The notes beneath the pieces are model-generated. The model worked only from the letters and a program-made list of their open reading frames with translations, was not told where the DNA came from and searched no databases. Both the position numbers and the translations under genes were made by a program. Below are positions 33,324 to 40,803 of a DNA stretch of 64,000 nucleotides, piece by piece (the first letter of the stretch is position 1; the number at the start of each line of letters is the position of its first letter). The stretch comes from Clostridium sp. M62/1 (lineage in GTDB: Bacteria; Bacillota; Clostridia; Lachnospirales; Lachnospiraceae), in assembly GCF_020736365.1 (NCBI RefSeq), contig NZ_CP085988.1:665501-729500 (forward strand), in the 5' to 3' direction.

Positions 33324-34963
33324 CGCAGGAAATAACAATGGGGTCTTTGTTCTCCGGGAGCGGTGGCTTTGAACTGGCAGGATCGATATTCGGAATCAGA
33401 CCAATATGGGCAAGCGAGATAGAGCCATTCCCGATACTGGTAACCACAAAGAACTTCCCGGAAATGAAACACCTCGGAGACATCAATAAATTAAACGGCG
33501 CAGACTTAGAGCCAGTGACCATCATCGCAGGCGGCTCTCCATGCCAGGACATGAGCATAGCCGGAAAGCGTGAGGGTCTGGACGGTTCACGAAGCAATCT
33601 GTTCCGTGAGCAGATACGGATCATAAAGGAGATGAGAGAAAGTGACAGAGCAGCAGGCAGAACAGGAACGCAGATCAGACCGAGATACATGGTCTGGGAG
33701 AACGTGCCTGGAGCATTCAGTAGCAACAAGGGCAAAGACTTCCAGGCAGTCCTCCAAGAAATCGTCAGCATCACAGATGAAGAATCCAATGTACCTCTCC
33801 CTCCGAAGGGAAAATGGCAGACAGCCGGATGCATCATGGGCGACCATTTCACCATCGCTTGGCGAGTGCTTGATGCCCAATACTGGGGAGTGCCCCAAAG
33901 AAGAAAGCGTATCTACCTTGTCGCAGATTTTGGAGGAAACACCGCACCAAAAATATTATTTGAGCGAGAAGGCTTGTCTGGGAATTTTACGGAGAGCCGA
34001 GAAGCGTGGCAAAGAACTGCCGGAGATATTAAGACTGGCACTCATAAGACAGGCACAGATGATGTCGAGTGCTATGACATCAGCGACAGACGCAGGGTAG
34101 CTGATAAGAGCGAGGTATCGCCCACGCTCACAACAAAGATGGGGACCGGCGGTAACAATGTACCCATCGTATTAGAAAACCACCCACAGGACAGCAGAGT
34201 GACGATAGCAGAGGACGGTAATGTACCAACGCTAACCAGTCGCATGGGCACCGGGGGGGGGCAATGTACCACTCATCCTCAGCCAATCACATTGCAGATC
34301 AGAAGCGGATGTGAGGGAGGAGGTAAGGGAGCATTGATGCAGACAGATAAGAGCGCAACGCTCAGTACACACAACACGCAGACCTTATTCGACCCGATTC
34401 CAATAGCAGACAAGGCGACCCGATACAAGGGCGGCGGAGATACCAGAAACAATGACGGCTCTGCCAATGGACTTGGCATCGGAGAACCGGGAGCACCTGC
34501 CAACACACTCACGGCCGCAGACAGGCACGGAGTAGCCTGCTTCGCACAACAAGCAATCGGGGAATATGAGGAATCGGAGAAAGCCTCCTGTCTGAAACGC
34601 AGGGATTATAAGGACAGCACCGACCTCATTCTCTGGGAGTACATCATCCGCAGGCTCACACCATTGGAATGCTGTAGACTGCAAGGCTTCCCAGATAACT
34701 GGGCAGAGGAACTGGGGATAACAGAGCCAACGCAGGAAGATATCGATCACTGGCGAGAGGTGTTCCGAACGCAGATGGAAGCCATGGGCGAGAGCAAAAA
34801 GGAAAAGACAGACAACCAGATCTGCAAATGGCTGAAAGACCCGGAGAGCGACTCAGCCAAATATAAGATGTGGGGCAACGGCATAGCACTTCCGTGTGCA
34901 ATGTTTGTGATGGAAGGCATTGCCATGATACTAAGCGAGGAGGATGCAGATGAGCAGAAATAA
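33320..34963 (+). CDS. DNA (cytosine-5) methyltransferase (547 aa)
   Basis: All core C5 motifs: SLFSGSGGFELAG (I), GGSPCQDMSIAG with catalytic Cys (IV), WENVPGAFSS (VI), QYWGVPQRRKRIYLVADFG (VIII), RRLTPLECCRLQGFP (IX) and YKMWGNGIALPC (X). The target-recognition region holds two copies of a PTLT-x-x-MGTGG unit. The second is followed by a run of nine G (34253-34261), in a place where length change would shift the frame. No cognate endonuclease is present, so it is an orphan phage enzyme, likely protecting the phage from host restriction. Confidence 0.93.
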   Translation: MTQEITMGSLFSGSGGFELAGSIFGIRPIWASEIEPFPILVTTKNFPEMKHLGDINKLNGADLEPVTIIAGGSPCQDMSIAGKREGLDGSRSNLFREQIRIIKEMRESDRAAGRTGTQIRPRYMVWENVPGAFSSNKGKDFQAVLQEIVSITDEESNVPLPPKGKWQTAGCIMGDHFTIAWRVLDAQYWGVPQRRKRIYLVADFGGNTAPKILFEREGLSGNFTESREAWQRTAGDIKTGTHKTGTDDVECYDISDRRRVADKSEVSPTLTTKMGTGGNNVPIVLENHPQDSRVTIAEDGNVPTLTSRMGTGGGQCTTHPQPITLQIRSGCEGGGKGALMQTDKSATLSTHNTQTLFDPIPIADKATRYKGGGDTRNNDGSANGLGIGEPGAPANTLTAADRHGVACFAQQAIGEYEESEKASCLKRRDYKDSTDLILWEYIIRRLTPLECCRLQGFPDNWAEELGITEPTQEDIDHWREVFRTQMEAMGESKKEKTDNQICKWLKDPESDSAKYKMWGNGIALPCAMFVMEGIAMILSEEDADEQK

Positions 34964-35105
34964 CAGAGATTACATATCCTGTCGCAACCCCGCAGCAACC
35001 AAGCAGCAGGAGGCAGGTTGGAACAGGATGGTGCGAGATTTGGAGCACCGCAAAGCAAAAGAAAATCACAGGAAGGAGGTAAAAACCAATGGCAGAAACG
35101 CATAA
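34950..35105 (+). CDS. Small basic phage protein (51 aa)
   Basis: The ATG at 34950 overlaps the methyltransferase end and has GAGGAGG upstream; the stop lies inside the helicase gene. Sequence MSRNNRDYISCRNPAATKQQ continues to a basic helix. Similar small conserved ORFs overlap helicase or methyltransferase genes in related phages, by recollection. Moderate confidence because of size. Confidence 0.5.
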   Translation: MSRNNRDYISCRNPAATKQQEAGWNRMVRDLEHRKAKENHRKEVKTNGRNA

Positions 35106-36438
35106 AGGCTTCGGTCTGCTTTTTGAAATGGGATGCGGAAAGACGCTAACAGCAATCATGATAGCAGGCACGGCTTACCAGATGGGTAAGGTGGAAAAGG
35201 TACTGGTGGTAGCACCGACCTCCGTCTGCTCCGTATGGCCCAAGGACTTCGCAGAATTTGCAGACTTCAAGGCAAACATCAAGGTACTGCTCGGAGACAA
35301 GAACCGCAGGCTGAAGCTGTTAAACGATCTCGACAACTTCCCATTCAAGGCATTAAAGGTAGCCGTTATCAATTATGAATCCACATGGAGAGAAGGCATC
35401 TTTGACGCACTGTATGAATGGAACGCAGACATGATCATCTGCGATGAGAGCCAGAGAATCAAGAGCCACGATGCAGAGCAGTCCAAGGCAATGCACAAAC
35501 TGGGCGACCAGGCAAAGTACAAACTTATCCTGTCCGGAACTCCGGTACAGAATAATGCAATCGACCTGTATAGCCAGTACCGCTTCCTTGACCCGACAAT
35601 CTTCGGAACGAACTTCTATCAGTTCCGAAACAGATATGCCATCATGGGCGGATTTAACAGACACCAGATCGTGGGATACAAAGACCTCGACCAGTTAATC
35701 CAGAAAGAGCACTCCATCGCATACCGAGTGACCAAGGACGAAGCACTCGACCTGCCGGAGCAGACATTCCTGCAGAGATACATAACGATGTCGGCAAAGG
35801 AAAAAAACATCTACGACCGCATCAAGCGTGAGAGTTTCGCAGAACTGGAAAGCGGCGGGCAGATCAGCGCAACGACCGTGCTGACAAAGCTGCTTCGCCT
35901 TCAGCAATTCACTGGCGGATTTTTAGTGGCAGACGGCGAGGAAAAGCCGGAACTGGTCAGCAAGGGCAAGCTGAACGCACTGGAAGAAATCGTGGACGAT
36001 TATGTGGTGGACGCAGGAAAGAAACTGGTAATCTTCGCACGTTTCAGACCGGAGATAGACATCATCGGGCAGATGCTGAAAAAGAAGAAACTCCGCTACG
36101 GAGAAATCTATGGAGATGTGAAACTGGAGGACAGGGGCGACATCGTCAAGGACTTCCAGACGAACCCGGAAACGATGGTATTCCTCGCACAGATCGATAC
36201 TGCAGGACTGGGAATCACACTCACGGCCGCAGACACCTGTGTGTATTATTCGGTCAACTTCAACTATGCAGCATATAGTCAGAGCCTTGCCAGAATCCAC
36301 CGTATCGGGCAGAAGAATGCCTGCACTTATATCCACCTCATCACAGAGGGAACGATAGACGAAGTGGTGCTGAAAGCACTGGCAAAGAAAGAGGATCTGG
36401 CAAAAACAGTCGTGGATACATGGAGGGATTATTTTTAA
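35089..36438 (+). CDS. SNF2-family DNA helicase, ATPase core (449 aa)
   Basis: Walker A FEMGCGKTLTAIMIAG starts at residue 13, then VVAPTSVCSVWP (Ia), MIICDESQRIKS (II), LILSGTPVQNNAIDLYSQ (III), a helicase C domain with FARFRPEIDIIG and the final LARIHRIGQKNACTYIHL (VI). The Q-motif segment expected before Walker A is missing here and encoded at 32423-32794. Start after GGAAGGAGG; an in-frame TAA just upstream rules out N-terminal extension. Probably a remodelling or branch-migration helicase in phage replication. Confidence 0.9.
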   Translation: MAETHKGFGLLFEMGCGKTLTAIMIAGTAYQMGKVEKVLVVAPTSVCSVWPKDFAEFADFKANIKVLLGDKNRRLKLLNDLDNFPFKALKVAVINYESTWREGIFDALYEWNADMIICDESQRIKSHDAEQSKAMHKLGDQAKYKLILSGTPVQNNAIDLYSQYRFLDPTIFGTNFYQFRNRYAIMGGFNRHQIVGYKDLDQLIQKEHSIAYRVTKDEALDLPEQTFLQRYITMSAKEKNIYDRIKRESFAELESGGQISATTVLTKLLRLQQFTGGFLVADGEEKPELVSKGKLNALEEIVDDYVVDAGKKLVIFARFRPEIDIIGQMLKKKKLRYGEIYGDVKLEDRGDIVKDFQTNPETMVFLAQIDTAGLGITLTAADTCVYYSVNFNYAAYSQSLARIHRIGQKNACTYIHLITEGTIDEVVLKALAKKEDLAKTVVDTWRDYF

Positions 36439-37580
36439 TGAAGAAAGATATAGATGTAAAATGCTATGAATTAACACTGACACCAAATTATGTGTCAGAT
36501 TGGACTTTTAATGATGCGCTTAGAGAATTAATCCAGAATGGCACAGACCAAGAGGTACTGGATAAGGAGAATAAGTTCCAGATCATTTACAACGGAAAAG
36601 AAAAAACACTCAGACTTGTAAATCAAAAATCTGTCCTTAAGATAAATACCCTGCTTTTAGGACGAAGCAGCAAAGCAAACAATGAGGACACAGTTGGACA
36701 GTTTGGAGAAGGGTATAAAATTGCTGCTCTTGTTTTGAACAGACTTGGGAAAACCTTCACGATTTACAACAATGAAAAAGGGGAAATCTGGGAGTCCAGA
36801 TTTAAAAACTCTGAAAAATGGTTGGAAAAGATCCTCGCATTTTATGTGTACAAGCATGATACAGATAACTCTGGTTTATGTATCGAAGTTGGAAATGTTA
36901 CACACGAGGAATTCAATAATTTATACAAGGTGTGGCTTCATTTGGAGAACTGCGATTATAGCAAAGCCGAGACAGGGTACGGCGAAATTATCTTGGATGA
37001 AGAATATGCCGGAGAAGTATATGTCAATGGATTGTTCGTGGATTGCAACAGTGATTTGAAATACGGGTACAACTTCAAGCCTAAATACATACGACTGGAG
37101 CGTGACCGAAAGACTTGCGATAGTTGGAATGTTGAAGAAATTACATCTCTTATGATTGCTGAAGCAATGGTAAAGGGAGACATTCCAATAGAGCAGGTTA
37201 GGAAAATGATTGAGGAACGTGCGGATGATGTATATCATTTTGAGTTCAATACTTACAAAAACGATGTGAAAAAAGTACAGGAAATGCTAATAGAATCGTT
37301 TGATAGTCAAAATCCACAGCCATACTCCATCCCAGTAGACTCACAGGAAGATGTGAAAAAAGTCAAAGCATATGGTGGAAATCCGGTAGTAGTTCCATCC
37401 GGAGTAGCGAAGCTGCTTAAAGAGGAAAAGGAAAAGCGTATTAAAACACTTATGGAAATACCATGCGCCAGTGTTATGACCTTAAAGGATAAATTCAATA
37501 GATGGTATGACATTTACGCTGAAAAACTTCCGCCAGAAGCGCAGGTGGAAATCAGAAACCTCATCGAAGAATTGGAGTGA
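36438..37580 (+). CDS. GHKL-fold (HSP90/MutL-like) ATPase-domain phage protein (380 aa)
   Basis: DALRELIQNGTDQEVLDK resembles the N box, and VGQFGEGYKIAALVLNRLG the Gly-rich lid of Bergerat-fold ATPases. Regions between 140 and 260 look like a transducer-type extension. The C-terminal quarter is helical with Lys/Glu. Starts within the helicase stop (TAATG) after GGAGGG. Base and codon use is clearly more AT-rich than in its neighbours, suggesting separate acquisition. The role is unknown; chaperone, recombination or anti-defence functions are all possible. Confidence 0.7.
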   Translation: MKKDIDVKCYELTLTPNYVSDWTFNDALRELIQNGTDQEVLDKENKFQIIYNGKEKTLRLVNQKSVLKINTLLLGRSSKANNEDTVGQFGEGYKIAALVLNRLGKTFTIYNNEKGEIWESRFKNSEKWLEKILAFYVYKHDTDNSGLCIEVGNVTHEEFNNLYKVWLHLENCDYSKAETGYGEIILDEEYAGEVYVNGLFVDCNSDLKYGYNFKPKYIRLERDRKTCDSWNVEEITSLMIAEAMVKGDIPIEQVRKMIEERADDVYHFEFNTYKNDVKKVQEMLIESFDSQNPQPYSIPVDSQEDVKKVKAYGGNPVVVPSGVAKLLKEEKEKRIKTLMEIPCASVMTLKDKFNRWYDIYAEKLPPEAQVEIRNLIEELE

Positions 37581-37585
37581 TTGAT

Positions 37586-37804
37586 ATGGACAAAATCGTA
37601 ATCTGCAAGCAGTGCGGTAAGCCAGAATACTGGGGAGAAATGAGATGGCTGTCGGGAAGATGTACTTGCAGGAATTGTTACAAAGCAAACTGGCAGGACG
37701 AGAATCATTGCTTATATACATGGGATGATTTAGACGGAAAACGTCCAACAATGAAAGAGTACCAGGAACAGCAGGACGAGAGGTATCGTAATGGCAAAGA
37801 TTGA
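37586..37804 (+). CDS. Small Cys4 zinc-finger protein (72 aa)
   Basis: MDKIVICKQCGKPEYWGEM with a second pair CTCRNC forms a likely zinc finger; the C-terminal half is acidic (YTWDDLDGKRPTMKEYQEQQ). The ATG at 37586 follows TTGGAGTG; an upstream GTG at 37577 is in frame but closer to that site. Overlaps the next gene by 14 bp. Confidence 0.65.
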   Translation: MDKIVICKQCGKPEYWGEMRWLSGRCTCRNCYKANWQDENHCLYTWDDLDGKRPTMKEYQEQQDERYRNGKD

Positions 37805-38357
37805 TATTTTTAATCCGGAAAGCAAATATGACATCCTCTACACGGACCCACCGTGGCAGCAAGGCAGGGGCGGAAAGAAAGCGGCCAGACCGAACAGCAC
37901 CGGAACAACAGTACCATACGAGACAATGGACGTCCCCGGAATTATGGAACTGCACCGCTATGTCACAAACGAACTCATGAATGAAAAGCACAATGTATTC
38001 ATGTGGACGATAGACAAGTACCTGCCGCAGACAGAGGAAATCATGAGCCTGCTTGGATATAAACTCCACGCAAGGCTGATATGGGATAAGGGCAACGGAC
38101 CGGCACCCGCCTACACGGTGCGCTTCGCACATGAGTACCTGCTCTGGTTCTACAAGAAGGGGAATATCATCCTCCCGGACAAGGACAAGCGTGGAGCATT
38201 CTCCACGGTACTCAGAGAGAACAGCAAACGGCATCACAGTCAGAAGCCGGAATGTGCCTATCAGATGTTAGAAACATTTTTCCCACAAGCAAAGAAACTG
38301 GAACTCTTCGCAAGGGCGGAGCGTGACGGTTGGGACCAGTGGGGAAATGAATTATAA
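37791..38357 (+). CDS. MT-A70-family adenine-N6 methyltransferase (188 aa)
   Basis: The DPPW catalytic motif appears in YDILYTDPPWQQGRGG, followed by a PYETMDVPGIM segment and HSQKPECAYQMLETFFP near the end, as in phage MT-A70 proteins. It likely methylates adenine in DNA. No restriction partner. Short form of the family without extra domains. Confidence 0.9.
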   Translation: MAKIDIFNPESKYDILYTDPPWQQGRGGKKAARPNSTGTTVPYETMDVPGIMELHRYVTNELMNEKHNVFMWTIDKYLPQTEEIMSLLGYKLHARLIWDKGNGPAPAYTVRFAHEYLLWFYKKGNIILPDKDKRGAFSTVLRENSKRHHSQKPECAYQMLETFFPQAKKLELFARAERDGWDQWGNEL

Positions 38358-38378
38358 AACCAAAGGAGGAGCAACAAC

Positions 38379-38849
38379 ATAGAAACAGTCACAACATTAG
38401 ATGACAAGGTCAGAGCTTTCAAGGTACTGCTCGACAAGAAAGATGAATTAGCAGAGCAGACCAAGGCAAACAATGAGGAACTCAAAAACCTCGAACAGGA
38501 AATCGCACAGCAGATGGTGGATGAGGAAAAGCCGGATACTACGGTGGATGGCTTCAAGTACAGCCTGCAGGAGAAAACGAGATACTCCAAGATTTCAGAA
38601 GAAAAGCTGATGGAAAAAGGTCTGGTATTCTTCGATGTCTTGAGAGAGCAGGGATTCGGACACCTCATCACGGAAAGAGTAGATCCACAAACCCTCAACT
38701 CTGCGATGAACAATCTGGCGGCCGAGAACGATGGAGAACTGCCGGAAGAAATGGCAGAGGTACTCTCCGTTTATTCGGAACTTAAGGTATCCAAGAGAAA
38801 AGCCAACACCAAGGCTCTGAACAGAGCAAAGAAAGCACAGGAGGTATAA
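38379..38849 (+). CDS. Phage protein with apparent ATA start (156 aa)
   Basis: An open frame begins at 38379 with ATA exactly 8 bases after AAGGAGGA and continues (ETVTTLDDKVRAFKVLLDKK) into helical, Glu/Lys-rich sequence and a globular C-terminal half (EKGLVFFDVLREQGFGHLIT). No ATG, GTG or TTG occurs in frame before an internal ATG at 38514 that has no ribosome-binding site. Either ATA is used as a rare start, or an ATG has mutated. Function unknown; coupled to the next gene by 2 bp. Confidence 0.65.
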   Translation: METVTTLDDKVRAFKVLLDKKDELAEQTKANNEELKNLEQEIAQQMVDEEKPDTTVDGFKYSLQEKTRYSKISEEKLMEKGLVFFDVLREQGFGHLITERVDPQTLNSAMNNLAAENDGELPEEMAEVLSVYSELKVSKRKANTKALNRAKKAQEV

Positions 38850-38851
38850 AG

Positions 38852-39331
38852 ATGGACTACGAACAGATGGAAATTGACATCACACTGGAAAGTGACCGTG
38901 ACCTTAAAGAGAATATGCAGGCGACTGCCAAGTTCGCACTGGGGCAGATTATGGAGTATCAGCACCCGACCAAGGTAAAGAACCGCCATGAGGGATACGG
39001 CATCGCAGCAGAGGGATATGCGTCCCTGCAGGGCAAGATGAAATCCACCAAGACAGATATGGATGACCTCTTAAAACTCCTGCCGAATGGAGACGGCGAT
39101 GTCCTCAATGTAATCGGCAGCCTTTACAATTCAGCGGTTGAGGTAGCTGTGGAGTCCATCAAACTGGCAGCGCAGGCACAGAGGATCATGGACGACCTCT
39201 ACTACGGAGAGAGCGGAAAGCCGACACCGATGGAAGAATACATGGACGAGCAGGAAGCAGGAGCGTCAGAGGACGATGGCTTCGAGGAAGCAGACAATAA
39301 CAAAGAAGATGTAGAGGAAATGGAGGAATAA
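38852..39331 (+). CDS. Phage protein of unknown function (159 aa)
   Basis: Starts after GGAGGTATAAAG. Conserved-looking core KFALGQIMEYQHPTKVKNRH, HEGYGIAAEGYASLQGKM, then a very acidic tail (EDDGFEEADNNKEDVEEMEE). Acidic tails are common on proteins that interact with SSB or replisome factors, but the role is not known. Confidence 0.65.
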   Translation: MDYEQMEIDITLESDRDLKENMQATAKFALGQIMEYQHPTKVKNRHEGYGIAAEGYASLQGKMKSTKTDMDDLLKLLPNGDGDVLNVIGSLYNSAVEVAVESIKLAAQAQRIMDDLYYGESGKPTPMEEYMDEQEAGASEDDGFEEADNNKEDVEEMEE

Positions 39332-39334
39332 GAC

Positions 39335-40111
39335 ATGGCAAAGAATGAGGTAGCAACAACAGATAAGAAGTTTGAACTGGTCACGCTGACCGGAGAACTG
39401 GCGGAGGCGATTGCAGAGGAAATGGACGGACTGGGAAGTATCCCATTCGAGAGGGCAAAGATTCCGAGCGGTGGTGGTCTGGCATTTGAACTTCCGGGAG
39501 AGACAGAGGACGAGCCTGTGATGAGCACGGAACTCACAGGAGTAATCCTCCACCATCATCCGGTAAACGCATACTGGGCAGAACAGTACAGTGGCGGAAA
39601 CGAGCAGCCGGACTGCTCAAGTTATGACGGAAAGCAGGGAGTGGAACGTGAGACAGGAGAAATCCACGACTGCAGCAAGTGCCCGCATAACCAGTTCGGA
39701 AGTGCCGGAGCGGGAAAAGCCTGCAAGAACATTCACAGATGTTACATCCTGCAGGAAGGCAACCCTGTACCGATTATCCTCGCTTTACCGCCAACCTCTC
39801 TGAAATACATCAGAGATTACATCGGCAAGCGAATCCTCCTCAAAGGACTCCGCTGCTACGAAGCGGTAACCAAGATCACGCTGAAAAAAGAAAAGTCAGC
39901 AGACGGCATTACATATTCCAGAGCGGCCTTCACATTTGTTAGTAAGCTGACGGACAAACAGAAAGCCGAAGCCAAGGCAATGGCGGAGAATGTAAAAGCC
40001 ATGGCAGGCAATATCCCGGAAGTAGACGAAGCAGACTACAACGCCGGAGCCGCCGTGGATGCGTCAGAGTTTCAGAATGTAGACGGAGACGCAAATCTGC
40101 CGTTCAACTAA
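39335..40111 (+). CDS. Probable ssDNA-binding protein of the phage (258 aa)
   Basis: A Cys/His cluster (CSSYDGKQ, CSKCPHNQFG, CKNIHRCY) within an otherwise beta-rich protein and the C-terminal tail DGDANLPFN, resembling the acidic-Pro-Phe tails of SSB proteins. The primase downstream ends in a similar ADKLPFN. Location between helicases and primase fits a replication SSB like T4 gp32, which also binds zinc. This is inference from layout and motifs; no direct family match is claimed. Confidence 0.6.
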   Translation: MAKNEVATTDKKFELVTLTGELAEAIAEEMDGLGSIPFERAKIPSGGGLAFELPGETEDEPVMSTELTGVILHHHPVNAYWAEQYSGGNEQPDCSSYDGKQGVERETGEIHDCSKCPHNQFGSAGAGKACKNIHRCYILQEGNPVPIILALPPTSLKYIRDYIGKRILLKGLRCYEAVTKITLKKEKSADGITYSRAAFTFVSKLTDKQKAEAKAMAENVKAMAGNIPEVDEADYNAGAAVDASEFQNVDGDANLPFN

Positions 40112-40121
40112 GGCAGACCAA

Positions 40122-40145
40122 GCCAGGAGCGGAAACGCTCCTGGC
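40122..40145 (+). terminator. GAAA-capped hairpin between replication genes
   Basis: GCCAGGAGCG (40122-40131), GAAA loop, CGCTCCTGGC (40136-40145): a perfect 10-bp stem with no T-run after it. It could be a weak terminator, a processing site or an mRNA stabiliser. Confidence 0.5.
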
Positions 40146-40166
40146 ATTATCCAAAGGAGGCACAGT

Positions 40167-40802
40167 ATGCAGATATTATTTGATAACTGGACCGGCAGAT
40201 ACGATGACGAATGCTTAATGCCGGGAGATATCGTGGAAGCGGCTATGGTTTACAACTTTAGAGAGAACGCAGGAAACCAGACGGATACTATGATCCAGAT
40301 GAGCGAGGTCGCAGACATCGTAGGCAATCTGCCAATCTATGGCACCATATACAAAGAGAACAGATACTCGCCATGGAAGTACGCAGGACAGTGCTATCCG
40401 GGTGAGTTACAGAATAGAAATCCGGCACTCATGCCGATGTGCTATATCTGCAGCAGATACAGGGCAGATACCAGAGAGGAACTGGAAGAAAACATCAGAG
40501 TGGCGAAGTGGGCAGCAAATAAGGTAGTCAGTGAAGGAAAGATACCGATTGCACCACACCTTTACTTTCCACGTTTTATGGATGACTCCATCGCCGAGGA
40601 AAGATACTTCGGAATGGAAGCAGGCAAGCGTCTGATGATGCAGTGCAAGGAATTCCTCGTAGTGACCGTGGATAATGTGATCAGCGAGGGAATGAATGAG
40701 GAAATCGACTACATGACGAACAAACTCATGATGCAGGGCAAGTCAATCAATTTCACAAGACTTGGACTGGAACAGGTAATACTTAGTAGATTGGAGCGAT
40801 AA
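40167..40802 (+). CDS. Protein with C-terminal DUF4406-like domain (211 aa)
   Basis: The N-terminal half (MQILFDNWTGRYDDECLMPG) is unrecognised. The C-terminal part (YICSRYRADTREELEENIRV, then APHLYFPRFMDD) resembles the DUF4406/nucleoside deoxyribosyltransferase-like fold found in phages. It may act on nucleotides. Starts after AAAGGAGG and is followed 1 bp later by the primase. Confidence 0.7.
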   Translation: MQILFDNWTGRYDDECLMPGDIVEAAMVYNFRENAGNQTDTMIQMSEVADIVGNLPIYGTIYKENRYSPWKYAGQCYPGELQNRNPALMPMCYICSRYRADTREELEENIRVAKWAANKVVSEGKIPIAPHLYFPRFMDDSIAEERYFGMEAGKRLMMQCKEFLVVTVDNVISEGMNEEIDYMTNKLMMQGKSINFTRLGLEQVILSRLER

Positions 40803-40803
40803 T

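Noticed and set aside
36438..37580. Histidine kinase
   Set aside because: Only the GHKL-like nucleotide-binding motifs are present; there is no phospho-acceptor His box, sensor or membrane segment, so kinase was not called.
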